A DNA stretch of 64,000 bases from Clostridiales bacterium (GCA_017510605.1 JAFWMQ010000005.1:1-64000); one strand, 5' to 3'; counted from the stretch's first letter, positions 1-7,999 are shown. Notes: a model not told the origin generated them from the letters alone. Numbers and translations are program-made.

Positions 1-109
1 GACAACCCGGAGGGGCAGGTTACTTACCCTGTAAAACAGGACGGCCGGGCTACCTACCGGCTCTGGCATATCTTGCGATACACGTTGCGTTTTTATCTTT
101 GCATGTTAC
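1..109 (-). other. Unidentified structured leader RNA candidate at the left edge
   Basis: On the minus strand this G+C-rich stretch follows a good promoter (116-144) and can form successive hairpins. One is a 7-bp stem closed by a GCAA tetraloop (GUGUAUC/GAUAUGC). Next are GCCGG/CCGGC around UAGGUAGC and CCUGU/ACAGG. GGTAGGTAGC recalls part of the c-di-GMP-I aptamer, but the rest of that consensus is not met. The likeliest reading is a 5' leader of a leftward gene outside the window. In the + direction, frame 1 is open to a stop at 127-129, so the tail of a gene cannot be excluded. I do not recognise an RNA family. Confidence 0.35.
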
Positions 110-115
110 GTGATA

Positions 116-144
116 ATTATATCATCTGAAACATAATGCAAGAA
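116..144 (-). promoter_or_regulatory. Predicted sigma-A promoter reading leftwards
   Basis: On the minus strand a TATAAT -10 (116-121) lies 17 nt from TTCTTG (139-144). It would start transcription near position 109, into the hairpin-rich element, for a gene beyond the left edge. Confidence 0.4.
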
Positions 145-220
145 GGATCCTGAATATATTAAACAGGAGTCATAACTCCGGATGGTATAATTAACCTGTT
201 TAGGAAGTGATGGATATAAA

Positions 221-598
221 ATGATAGAAACAAAGCGCTTGATATTACGTGAATTTACGGATGCAGATTACGATGATCCGTATGAATTCCTGTCGCAACT
301 CGAAAATGACGAATTTGAAGGTTATCCCGGTATTACATATGAGAACGGAAAAGAACATATGAAATACAGAATATCTTCTGATGAGTTTCTGGCAATAGAA
401 CTGAAAGACACCGGGAAAGTCATTGGCAACATTTATTGCGGCAAAAGAGAATACGACACAAGAGAACTTGGATATATCGTAAACAGGAATTATCAGCATC
501 TCAGACAGAATATATACTTCCACAAGGATGAGAATGATATCCCGAAGTGGAAGGATACATATGTATATGCAAAGCTGAATGATAATGTTCAAGCATAG
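221..598 (+). CDS. GNAT acetyltransferase remnant with internal in-frame deletion
   Basis: The 125-residue product resembles RimJ/RimL-like GNAT N-acetyltransferases at both ends. The start MIETKRLILREFT and the segment KDTGKVIGNIY...RELGYIVNRNY match the family's first half. The tail RQNIYFHKDENDIPKWKDTYVYAKL matches its usual C-terminus. Family members run to about 170-180 residues. Here NRNY (about residue 93) joins directly to HLRQNIYF, so some 50-60 residues are absent, including motif A (Q/R-x-x-G-x-G/A), which binds acetyl-CoA. The frame is intact, so the gene may still be translated, but the product is unlikely to acetylate. The ribosome site (AGGAAGTG) is about 12 nt upstream. The first half is recent enough to align easily, which suggests a fairly young deletion. 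Confidence 0.75.
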   Translation: MIETKRLILREFTDADYDDPYEFLSQLENDEFEGYPGITYENGKEHMKYRISSDEFLAIELKDTGKVIGNIYCGKREYDTRELGYIVNRNYQHLRQNIYFHKDENDIPKWKDTYVYAKLNDNVQA

Positions 599-722
599 TA
601 TGATGGAATAGATGGAAAATAACCACAAGATATTGTGCTTTTCGGAATAAGCCAACCACAAGATATAAGTGTCTGCAAAGAGTACGAGTATACTGTAGAT
701 TAAAGGAGTTTACGAAAGACCA

Positions 723-1232
723 ATGAGGCTTTTTATTGCGATCTTATTTGATGACAAGATACTTAATTCACTTACAGTTTATCAGGATGAACTGAAGGCT
801 CTGGGCGTGACAGGCAATTATTCCAAGAGGGATAACCTTCATATTACTTTGGCATTCATCGGGGATTATGAAGATCCGGATAAAGTGCTGGATATTATGA
901 GAAGCGTCAGCTTCAGACCGGTAAAGATCAGTCTTGACGGAACAGGAAGTTTTGGTGACCTGTTCTGGGTTGGACTTTCGGATAATTACCAGCTTGCCGG
1001 ATATGTGAAGCGCCTTCGGAAAGAACTGTCTGCGAACGGGATCCCTTTTGACAGGAAGCGTTTCTCGCCGCACATCACGCTGATCAGAAAGTGTTCTCCC
1101 GGCGGAAGTGAAGAGATCATTATGCCGGATCCGCCGGCAGGGAGCATGACGGCAGCAAGGGTCTCTCTCATGCGTTCTGAAAGGGGAGAGAACGGGATGA
1201 TCTATACGGAAATAGGATATACAGGAAAATAA
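723..1232 (+). CDS. thpR: RNA 2',3'-cyclic phosphodiesterase (2'-5' RNA ligase family)
   Basis: A 169-residue cytosolic member of the 2H phosphoesterase family, which hydrolyses 2',3'-cyclic phosphates on RNA ends. Both signature tetrapeptides are present: HITL at about residues 40-43 and HITL at about 117-120. These supply the two catalytic histidines and flanking threonines. The start MRLFIAI is the usual N-terminus of ThpR/LigT. AAAGGAG lies upstream and a TATACT -10-like box is at 689-694. The next gene follows after 12 nt with its own AAAGGAG, so the two are probably co-transcribed. Family assignment is firm; the physiological substrate in bacteria is uncertain. Confidence 0.9.
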   Translation: MRLFIAILFDDKILNSLTVYQDELKALGVTGNYSKRDNLHITLAFIGDYEDPDKVLDIMRSVSFRPVKISLDGTGSFGDLFWVGLSDNYQLAGYVKRLRKELSANGIPFDRKRFSPHITLIRKCSPGGSEEIIMPDPPAGSMTAARVSLMRSERGENGMIYTEIGYTGK

Positions 1233-1244
1233 AGGAGATAATAA

Positions 1245-1679
1245 ATGATCCGCGAAGCAAATATTAATGATCTGGAAGAGATCCTTCAGTTATATCTCTA
1301 TTTACATGAAGAAAGCGTCCCTGAGCAAAATGAGCATCTTACGGACACATGGGAGCAGATAATTAATGATTCCAATCACCACCTGATTGTAAAAGAAATC
1401 GGCGGTAAGATCGTCTCGTCATGCGTGTGTGTCATAATACCCAATCTGACACGGAATGTAAGACCGTATGCATTCGTGGAAAATGTTGTTACACATGCAG
1501 ATTACAGGGGAAAAGGCTATGCGACAGATTGTCTTAACTATGCCAAGGAGATCGCTCTTAAGGAGAACTGTTACAAGATGATGCTCCTTACAGGTTCGAA
1601 AAGACCTGAGACTCTCAGATTCTATGAAAATGCAGGATATAACAGTAACGATAAAACAGCCTTCATTCAATGGCTGTAA
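1245..1679 (+). CDS. GNAT family N-acetyltransferase
   Basis: A 144-residue single-domain GNAT enzyme, predicted to move an acetyl group from acetyl-CoA to an amine. The acetyl-CoA pyrophosphate loop is clear in NVVTHADYRGKGYATDCL (R-G-K-G-Y-A, about residues 84-101). It is followed by the C-terminal RFYENAGY motif. N-terminal MIREANINDLEEILQLY is typical. AAAGGAG sits 8 nt before the ATG, and the gene follows thpR closely. Its stop is 5 nt from the end of the convergent GGDEF/EAL gene. The substrate cannot be told from the sequence. Confidence 0.88.
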   Translation: MIREANINDLEEILQLYLYLHEESVPEQNEHLTDTWEQIINDSNHHLIVKEIGGKIVSSCVCVIIPNLTRNVRPYAFVENVVTHADYRGKGYATDCLNYAKEIALKENCYKMMLLTGSKRPETLRFYENAGYNSNDKTAFIQWL

Positions 1680-1684
1680 GATGA

Positions 1685-3412
1685 TTATTTCCCGGTGGAT
1701 CTGACCAGCGTGCCGGCTTCTTCAGGCGGCATCGGTCTGCCCCAAACGTATCCCTGGATGTAGTCGCATCCAATATCCTTTAGAATATCGATCTGATCTG
1801 CAGATTCAACGCCTTCGGAAATAACCTTCAGATCAAGGATATGACCGATCGAGATTATCATGGCAACATACTGTTTGGAGGACTCGCTGTAGTTCACCTG
1901 ATCGATAAAAGACTTGTCTATCTTAAGCAGGTCAGAAGGGAAATTGTTCAGATAACTGAGAGACGAATAACCTGTTCCGAAATCATCTATTGCGACCTTT
2001 ATGCCCATTGCCTTGATCTCATCGATGCGCTGCAGGGCTTTCTCTGCAGAATCGATCATGATTGATTCGGTTATCTCGATCTCGATCCGTTCGGGAGAAA
2101 CATTGTGAGAGTCCATGATACTGCGGATCTCGTCAATGAAATTATTCTTCATTAAGTGCTTGACCGAGACGTTTACGCTTAATATGAAATCGGCATTTGT
2201 TTCCCCGGAAACTTTGTCCATAAAATCAACTGCAAGTTCAAATACCCTCATATCGATACGGTCGACCAGACCGGTCTTTTCAGCTATCGGAATAAAATCA
2301 GCGGGACTGATGTAAGATCCGTCATCGTTTTTCATACGGGCCAGAGCTTCAAATCCCCTGAGCTTATGATTCATATCGTATTGCGGCTGGAGATGAAATA
2401 AGATCTTATTATCATTAAGAGCGGTCCTGATCTTGCGTTCGATCTCAAGAGTATGCTCGGCGTTTAAGATGTCCTGTGAGAATCTCAGGATCCTGCTGCC
2501 GCCGCTGTTCTTCTTCAGCTTATGCAAAACCGCATCGGCATACAGATAAAGATTCTCGATAATGTCTGTATCTTCAGGGAACATGGTATAACCGAAGCAG
2601 GCAGTCAGATAGTAATCACAGTTATCTATTGTGATCTTCTTCTCAAGTTCAGTCTTATAAGCATTGATCGTTTTTTCAATATCGCCTAAAGAGTCGTAAT
2701 TTGAAATTATGAGCAGATATTCATCGCCTGTATTCCTTGCGATGAAATCAACCGTTCCGGTATCGCCGGAATTTGCAAGTTCTTTCCATCTTCTTGCAGT
2801 CTCTTTCAATACTTCATCGCCCGTATCGTGGCCCATGGTATCATTGATGCTCTTGAAATTATTAAGATCGATCGAGACAAGAGCGAATCTTTCAGAACGC
2901 CTTTGAAGATCTGTCATAAGTTCGCTGCACGCAAAACGGTTCGGGAGACCTGTGAGACGGTCAGTTACTGCCTGTTCGCGGATGCTCTGCTGATATCTGA
3001 GGACATTACGATAACTGAAGTAGAGGATCGAGATTGCTCCGATTATCAGAATATTTGAGAAAAAACCTGAGATAGCTGACAGATTCCCGCGCAGGAAAAC
3101 ATTTACGACCATCATGGGGAACTGCATCAGGAGTAATGTCATCGAAACGATATATCCCATCCTGCGGAACAACATAACAAGGCAGATGATACAGATGTTT
3201 CCGAGCATGGAGAACATACCTGTAAAGGCCGAATAAGAAATAATATTGCCGCCTATTGATACAAACCCGTGTGCAGTGGAAGTTCTCATGGTTAAGAAAA
3301 TGGAGATGCCATAGATAAGCATCAGAAGAATGAAAGCGCTCTTCGGAGCTTCCTTATTAAGAGAAAGCTTGGTTAAGGTTTTATCGATATTGTTATTGCC
3401 TTTTTTATCCAT
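1685..3412 (-). CDS. Membrane GGDEF-EAL protein, probably a c-di-GMP phosphodiesterase
   Basis: About 575 residues. The N-terminal 140 residues contain roughly four transmembrane segments and no recognised sensor. A GGDEF domain follows (TDRLTGLPNR onward), but its signature reads NTGDEY instead of GGDEF, so cyclase activity is doubtful. The C-terminal EAL domain looks catalytically complete: FEALARM, NVSV, IEITES, AIDDFGTGYSSL, KIDKSFI, SEGVES and QGYVWGRPM supply the metal ligands and the general-base lysine. The best reading is a c-di-GMP-specific phosphodiesterase with a degenerate, possibly GTP-sensing, GGDEF domain. I chose the ATG at 3412 (MDKKGNNN); an 18-residue longer form would begin with TTG at 3466 and lacks a clear ribosome site. 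Confidence 0.9.
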   Translation of the reverse strand: MDKKGNNNIDKTLTKLSLNKEAPKSAFILLMLIYGISIFLTMRTSTAHGFVSIGGNIISYSAFTGMFSMLGNICIICLVMLFRRMGYIVSMTLLLMQFPMMVVNVFLRGNLSAISGFFSNILIIGAISILYFSYRNVLRYQQSIREQAVTDRLTGLPNRFACSELMTDLQRRSERFALVSIDLNNFKSINDTMGHDTGDEVLKETARRWKELANSGDTGTVDFIARNTGDEYLLIISNYDSLGDIEKTINAYKTELEKKITIDNCDYYLTACFGYTMFPEDTDIIENLYLYADAVLHKLKKNSGGSRILRFSQDILNAEHTLEIERKIRTALNDNKILFHLQPQYDMNHKLRGFEALARMKNDDGSYISPADFIPIAEKTGLVDRIDMRVFELAVDFMDKVSGETNADFILSVNVSVKHLMKNNFIDEIRSIMDSHNVSPERIEIEITESIMIDSAEKALQRIDEIKAMGIKVAIDDFGTGYSSLSYLNNFPSDLLKIDKSFIDQVNYSESSKQYVAMIISIGHILDLKVISEGVESADQIDILKDIGCDYIQGYVWGRPMPPEEAGTLVRSTGK

Positions 3413-3543
3413 AAGACCACTGCCCTTGAGACGGTAATTCCGAGAATACTGTAGATATTTTAGCAATTCAGAATTGTTAATACTTGCTCAAAATGTTTCT
3501 AACGTGTCCATATTGAACACATTTTGTAAAGAATGAATTAACG

Positions 3544-4428
3544 TCAATCCCACTGTTTCCTGTATTCTCTTGGCGATTTCTCGAAAAACTTGCGGAAGGT
3601 CTCCGACATGTAACTGACTCCTCCGAACCCCGTAAGTGATGCGATCTTGGACATTGACATCTTTCCTGATCTCAGAAGCTCGGCAACTTTTCTGCTTCTC
3701 AGATGCATAAGATAATTGATCGGAGATTCTCCCACATACTGGTGGAAAAGCGTGTTGCACAGGGATTTGCTGATATTTCCGCTTGCAGCGATATCACCCA
3801 ATGTGATCTGCTTCTGGTAATTGTTTGCGATGAAAAGCATCATTGATTTGAACGACTGCATCTTCGGATCCGAGACCACTTCTTCTGTTGCGCCCAAAGA
3901 TTCTGCCTGCTTTCTTATGATGTCCCATATCTGATAGAACTGCTTGGTGATCGCGAAAGGATCATGCCTGATATCAGGCAGTCCCAGAACGAGATTTCTT
4001 ATGGAGTCCGTGCGTTCATTTATGTAGCGGAACCGGAGATAGGGAAGATCGGGATTATCAATTATCGGCCTTACCGCCTGCATCTCGACCGAAACAGAAT
4101 TGACAAGGATGCTCGGATGAAGCACGCAGATAACGTATTTTGCGACCTCGCCGTTGACGCAGGAATTATAGTGGATCTGATTGGAGTTTATGACTATCGT
4201 GTCGCCTTCTCTCAGCAGAAGGCTATTTCCGTTGACCGTATATTCCAGCCGGCCTTCTTTGATGGTCATTATCTCTATGTCTTCGTGATAATGCGGAACA
4301 CCTTCCCAAGTGACCTTTGGCGCTATCCATCCGTCGTAAATATATGAAGGAAAACTCGGATCGTCGTAATTAACTATTTCTGAGCCGTCGTCGCGTTTGA
4401 CGATAAGGCCCATAACATCTCTTTTCAT
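3544..4428 (-). CDS. AraC family transcriptional regulator with N-terminal cupin
   Basis: A 294-residue regulator. The first ~140 residues form a cupin-like ligand domain (PHYHEDIEIMTIKEGRLEYTVNGNS, typical of sugar-sensing AraC proteins). The last ~100 residues are the double helix-turn-helix: ITLGDIAASGNISKSLCNTLFHQYVGESPINYLMHLRSRKVAELL, then MSKIASLTGFGGVSYMSETFRKFFEKSPREYRKQW. The upstream GGAGG is about 12 nt from ATG 4428; an in-frame ATG five codons in is an alternative start. The gene is divergent from the ABC-2 exporter operon, with an inverted repeat between them (4457-4492), so it may regulate that operon or itself. The effector is unknown. Confidence 0.88.
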   Translation of the reverse strand: MKRDVMGLIVKRDDGSEIVNYDDPSFPSYIYDGWIAPKVTWEGVPHYHEDIEIMTIKEGRLEYTVNGNSLLLREGDTIVINSNQIHYNSCVNGEVAKYVICVLHPSILVNSVSVEMQAVRPIIDNPDLPYLRFRYINERTDSIRNLVLGLPDIRHDPFAITKQFYQIWDIIRKQAESLGATEEVVSDPKMQSFKSMMLFIANNYQKQITLGDIAASGNISKSLCNTLFHQYVGESPINYLMHLRSRKVAELLRSGKMSMSKIASLTGFGGVSYMSETFRKFFEKSPREYRKQWD

Positions 4429-4456
4429 AACAATCTGTTGCCTCCGCCTTAAAAAC

Positions 4457-4492
4457 TATAACAATATTCCACGCATGTGTAAGATTGTTATA
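4457..4492. promoter_or_regulatory. Inverted repeat between divergent AraC and ABC genes
   Basis: TATAACAAT (4457-4465) and ATTGTTATA (4484-4492) are exact complements separated by 18 nt. They lie in the divergent intergenic region. The left arm also overlaps a TATAGT-like -10 on the minus strand for the AraC gene. A regulator binding site is a reasonable inference; a cruciform or an RNA hairpin is also possible. Confidence 0.4.
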
Positions 4493-4575
4493 AAAATCAG
4501 GCAATTACATGGTGTTATTGCTCGTATACATACAATATACTTGCAATTGAACAAAAAAGGAAGAGGAAATTTGAT

Positions 4576-5517
4576 ATGAGCAACGAAGCAGTAGTAATGA
4601 AGAATGTCTGCAAAGACTTTAAGGTGTTAAACCGCCACGAGGGCTTGAAAGGCTCTATCCGCGACTTATTCTCGAGAGATTACAACACCGTATCTGCGGT
4701 AAAGGATGTGACGATGACCGTAAACAGGGGCGAGATAATCGGCTACTTGGGACCTAATGGCGCGGGCAAGTCAACTACCATCAAGATGATGACAGGCGTT
4801 TTGGAACCCACGAGCGGTGAGCTTCTTGTTAACGGAAAGGTTCCTTATAAGAACAGGACCGAGAACTGCGAGAACATCGGTGTTGTTTTCGGTCAGAGAA
4901 GCCAGCTCTGGTGGTCGCTGCCGCTGGTCGAATCCTTCAAGCTCTTAAGAGACCTTTATATGGTTCCTCAGAAAGACTACGAGGAAATGATCGAGCTGTA
5001 CAAATCTCTTGTTGATATCGAACCTATCCTTCATAAGCCTGTAAGACAGATGTCTTTAGGTCAAAGGACTCTGAGCGATATCCTCGCAGCGTTCCTCCAT
5101 AACCCCGCGATCGTATTCCTGGATGAGCCTACGATCGGTCTGGATGTTTCGATGAAGGCAAAGATCAGGGAACTTATCTTAGGTCTTAATAAAGAGAAAA
5201 ACACAACCGTTATTCTTACCACTCATGACATGGGTGATGTCGACGCTTTGTGCAAGAGGATCATCATCATCGATAAGGGTACGAAAATCTACGACAACGA
5301 CATAGATCACTTAAAGAACTATTTCGGATCCTACAGAACACTGAAGCTAAAGCTTGCTGATGATTCGTGGGAAGAATACCTGATCGACGAGAAGACCACA
5401 GATGTTATGGATGTCATCATGGAAAAGCAGAAAGAGAAGAAGATAAAGGACGTTAAGATCCTTGAGATCTCAACAGAAGAAGTAATCAAGAAGATCTACG
5501 AAGGGAGCAATAAATGA
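4576..5517 (+). CDS. ABC-2 type exporter, ATP-binding protein
   Basis: A 313-residue nucleotide-binding subunit. The Walker A motif is GPNGAGKST, the Q-loop region is NIGVVFGQRSQLWW, the signature is MSLGQR, Walker B is IVFLDEPT, and the switch histidine is in LTTHD. GQRSQLWWSLP and the charged extension before the P-loop place it with the uncharacterised ABC-2 ATPases of the COG4586 type. It should pair with the two permeases encoded next, since the ATG of the first permease overlaps this stop (ATGA). AAAAAGG...GAGG precedes the ATG. Substrate unknown; in this family export of a lipid, peptide or drug is usually guessed from context, and the context here gives none. Confidence 0.9.
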   Translation: MSNEAVVMKNVCKDFKVLNRHEGLKGSIRDLFSRDYNTVSAVKDVTMTVNRGEIIGYLGPNGAGKSTTIKMMTGVLEPTSGELLVNGKVPYKNRTENCENIGVVFGQRSQLWWSLPLVESFKLLRDLYMVPQKDYEEMIELYKSLVDIEPILHKPVRQMSLGQRTLSDILAAFLHNPAIVFLDEPTIGLDVSMKAKIRELILGLNKEKNTTVILTTHDMGDVDALCKRIIIIDKGTKIYDNDIDHLKNYFGSYRTLKLKLADDSWEEYLIDEKTTDVMDVIMEKQKEKKIKDVKILEISTEEVIKKIYEGSNK

Positions 5518-6323
5518 ATCCTAAAAGGTTGTTTGCAATAACAAGGGCCGGAATAATGGAGTCTCTGCATTTCAGACTCGGCATCTTCGTTACGCTGTTC
5601 GCGAACCTGATCTATCTTGTCCTTGTTTACTATCTCTGGAAAGCGATCTACGATTCGTCAGGCACTGATGTGGTTAACGGAATGACATTCTCGGATACGA
5701 TGATCTACCTGATCCTCGCAACGGCACTCTTCAACTTTTTGGAGATGTTCGTCGTCTGGGATATGAGCAGATCTATCCAGTCGGGAAAGATCGTGCTCGA
5801 TCTCCTGAAGCCCATGCGTTTCAGAAAATACACCTTCTGGAGTTACACGGGTAATCACGTAGTCCAGTTCGTTCTGACATTTATCCCGACCTTCATAGTC
5901 GTAATGATCGTCACGAAAGGCGCCATCCCGGTCGGAATAAACATCGTATGGTTTTTGATCGCAACTTTGCTCGCGCTGATAATTAATTACAACATCGAGA
6001 TGATGGTCGCCCCCATATGTCTTTTCACTGAATCCACATGGGGTATAAACATAGTAAAAGAAACGATCGTACTGCTCTTATCAGGTGCTTCGATCCCTCT
6101 CGCATTTTTCCCTGAGAAGGCGAGAATGATCGTCCAGTATCTGCCCTTCAGAGCTGTTTACGACATACCGTTATCGATCCTTCTGGGCAAGAGCGGATCT
6201 GATACCTGGCAAGGGCTTTTGCAGCTTTTCGGACTGCAGCTGATATGGCTTGTTGTGCTCACGGTCGCAGGTAACATTTTTTGGAATTGTGCGGTGAAGA
6301 AAGTCACCGTGAACGGAGGCTGA
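5514..6323 (+). CDS. ABC-2 type exporter permease 1
   Basis: A 269-residue integral membrane protein with about six hydrophobic helices, starting ITRAGIMESLHFRLGIF. It matches the pattern of the uncharacterised ABC-2 permeases (COG4587 type) that accompany COG4586 ATPases: an N-terminal amphipathic segment, a polar pair MSRSIQSGKIVLDLLKP between helices 2 and 3, and a long final helix. The start codon overlaps the ATPase stop and only one base separates it from the next permease, so the three genes are translationally coupled. It should form a heterodimeric channel with the following gene product. Confidence 0.82.
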   Translation: MNPKRLFAITRAGIMESLHFRLGIFVTLFANLIYLVLVYYLWKAIYDSSGTDVVNGMTFSDTMIYLILATALFNFLEMFVVWDMSRSIQSGKIVLDLLKPMRFRKYTFWSYTGNHVVQFVLTFIPTFIVVMIVTKGAIPVGINIVWFLIATLLALIINYNIEMMVAPICLFTESTWGINIVKETIVLLLSGASIPLAFFPEKARMIVQYLPFRAVYDIPLSILLGKSGSDTWQGLLQLFGLQLIWLVVLTVAGNIFWNCAVKKVTVNGG

Positions 6324-6324
6324 C

Positions 6325-7128
6325 ATGCGCAAAAGAGGACTGAAATTTTATGCGGGAATGTACAGGAAGATTCTCGTCCAGGACTTGAAGAGCAAGATGA
6401 GCTATCGTGCGGATTTTGTCATCTCCACATTCGGAATGATAATGACGAATCTTTCAGGCTTTGTCACCTTCATGATCCTTTTCCAAAACTTTCCTGAGAT
6501 CAATGGTTGGGACTACCATCACATGCTGTTCCTTTACGGCTTTTCGCTCGTTGCGTTAACGCCCGTCCAGTGCTTCTTCGACAACAACTGGAACCTGCGT
6601 TTTATGGTGCAGAGCGGAGATTTCATCAAGTATTGCTTCAGACCTGTAAACGTGTTCTTCTACTTTATATCGGAAGTCTTCGATGTTAAGGGTCTGGGAC
6701 AACTTGCATTCGGTGTCGGCACGATCGTATACGCATGGATAAAGATCGGAATTCCGGTAACGCCGCTTGTGATCCTTAAGCTTATCGTGTTCCTTCTTAC
6801 CGCGTCGCTCTTCATGATCGCGCTTATGAATTTTGCGGCTGCGACATGCTTCTGGATCAAGGGTTCCGGTTACGTAATGGTAATCATGTTCCGCTTCAAG
6901 GATTTTGCAAAATATCCGTCTTCGATCTTTGAAGGGATCTTTAAGATAATCTTTACGTTCATCATCCCGATCGCGTTCATCGCTTACTATCCGAGCCTTG
7001 TTATCTTAACACCTGAGAATGTCCCCCTGCTGTCGTGGATCTCGCCTATATACGGACTCGTGTTTGTGTACTTAAGTTACAGGTTCTGGATGCTCGGTGT
7101 CCGCAAATATGATTTTACAGGTTCATAA
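6325..7128 (+). CDS. ABC-2 type exporter permease 2
   Basis: A 267-residue membrane protein with about six hydrophobic segments. It begins with a basic stretch (MRKRGLKFYAGMYRKILVQDLKSKMSYRADF), the hallmark of the second permease (COG3694 type) in these three-gene systems. FMVQSGDFIKYCFRPVNVFF occupies the cytoplasmic loop that usually contacts the ATPase. The upstream neighbour ends 1 nt before this ATG. The DinB-like gene follows after 12 nt with a perfect AAAGGAGG, so it is probably in the same transcript. Confidence 0.82.
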   Translation: MRKRGLKFYAGMYRKILVQDLKSKMSYRADFVISTFGMIMTNLSGFVTFMILFQNFPEINGWDYHHMLFLYGFSLVALTPVQCFFDNNWNLRFMVQSGDFIKYCFRPVNVFFYFISEVFDVKGLGQLAFGVGTIVYAWIKIGIPVTPLVILKLIVFLLTASLFMIALMNFAAATCFWIKGSGYVMVIMFRFKDFAKYPSSIFEGIFKIIFTFIIPIAFIAYYPSLVILTPENVPLLSWISPIYGLVFVYLSYRFWMLGVRKYDFTGS

Positions 7129-7140
7129 AGGAGGTTTCTC

Positions 7141-7665
7141 ATGAACGATCTGGTAATGATAATCAAACGTACTGTTGTCCCTAATTTTCTGAATATCAGG
7201 ACATCAATAAAAGCCTATGACAGAGATGCTCTTTGCTGCGGCGCTCCCTGCTGGAGATGGGCTTATCACGCCCTTCATTCCGCGGATAAATGGTTCATCA
7301 ACCCTAACGATTACGAAGAACCTTCATTCCACGAAGACGGCATGGATAATCCTGATAATCCGACTTCCGTAGTTCTCTCCGATGAGCAGCTTCTTGAGTA
7401 TCTTGATGCTGTCGAAAAGAAGACTTTGGATTACCTGGATAACCTCTCTGACGACATGCTCTACGAGTGCCCCGAGAACTGCAGATTTACGAGAATGGAA
7501 CTGGTCCTCAGGCAATATCGTCACCTGTCATTTCACACAGGCATGCTGAACGGTCAGGTCGCAGTGGCTACCGGAGAGTTCCCGATGTGGGTGTCCGATG
7601 CGGATAAGTATGTTGATGACGGCGTGTTTTTCGGAAGGTACCGTCAGGGGCAGACGAAGCTGTAA
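7141..7665 (+). CDS. DinB-like metal-binding protein
   Basis: A 174-residue alpha-helical protein of the DinB/YfiT-like four-helix-bundle superfamily. The likely metal ligands are histidines in WAYHALHSADKWF (about residues 41-48) and in RHLSFHTGML (about residues 123-128), at the positions where this superfamily carries its divalent-metal triad. Some relatives are thiol-S-transferases; many are uncharacterised. The start is fixed by AAAGGAGG 8 nt upstream. Its place directly after the ABC-2 genes may be incidental. No enzymatic role can be assigned. Confidence 0.7.
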   Translation: MNDLVMIIKRTVVPNFLNIRTSIKAYDRDALCCGAPCWRWAYHALHSADKWFINPNDYEEPSFHEDGMDNPDNPTSVVLSDEQLLEYLDAVEKKTLDYLDNLSDDMLYECPENCRFTRMELVLRQYRHLSFHTGMLNGQVAVATGEFPMWVSDADKYVDDGVFFGRYRQGQTKL

Positions 7666-7698
7666 GGGGATAGGGGGGTGCAAGTGTGATCGCATGCA

Positions 7699-7780
7699 CC
7701 CGGAATACCGACTGAGGGTGGCGTCTTGTACCCGGAATGCCGACTGATGGGATGCCGCCTGAGCCCGGAATACCGACTAA
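7699..7780 (+). repeat. Three direct repeats of CCCGGAATACCGACTGA, period 32-33
   Basis: Copies begin at 7699, 7731 and 7764 (second copy with GC for AC, third ending in TAA). The third copy is also the left arm of the palindrome at 7771-7807; the first two lack a matching right arm. This looks like partial tandem duplication of a palindrome's left half. Confidence 0.75.
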
Positions 7781-7807
7781 ATCGTAATTTTGGCATTTTA
7801 GTCGGTA
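7771..7807. repeat. Intergenic palindrome, CCGACTAAA family, copy A
   Basis: TACCGACTAAA (7771-7781) pairs with TTTAGTCGGTA (7797-7807) around a loop of about 15 nt. It is followed by a G-rich tract rather than a T-run, so it is not a typical terminator in the + direction. It has the same stem as copy B at 7961-7999. Confidence 0.75.
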
Positions 7808-7960
7808 GGGGGGAGGGGGTATATTGCTTGTTTTTGGCTCATATTTTTCGAAAAAGCTGATCAGACAGACCGATTTATCGTTCATTTGAGCTTTTCGACA
7901 GCGAAAAAGAGGCCTCCGGAGCCATAAACACAGTCTTTAACTGAATAGCAAAGCAAAATC

Positions 7961-7999
7961 ATACCGACTAAAACTTGTTTTTCGACTTTTAGTCGGTAT
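7961..7999. repeat. Intergenic palindrome, CCGACTAAA family, copy B
   Basis: ATACCGACTAAAA (7961-7973) and TTTTAGTCGGTAT (7987-7999) are exact 13-bp complements with a 13-nt loop. The stem equals copy A. It differs from the 14.1-kb palindromes by a compensated G-C to C-G change. Confidence 0.8.

Noticed and set aside
1..109. c-di-GMP-I riboswitch on the minus strand
   Set aside because: Only GGTAGGTAGC and a GNRA hairpin are shared; the GCAAACC and GGACGCAAAGCC core segments are missing. Kept as an unidentified structured element.
621..666. 13-bp direct repeat AACCACAAGATAT (621-633 and 654-666)
   Set aside because: Two short copies in an A+T-rich leader; could be chance or a small duplication, with no further support.
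3489..3526. Inverted repeat CAAAATGT...ACATTTTG between the AraC and GGDEF/EAL genes
   Set aside because: A+T-rich, with a 22-nt loop and no T-run; too weak to call a terminator or operator.
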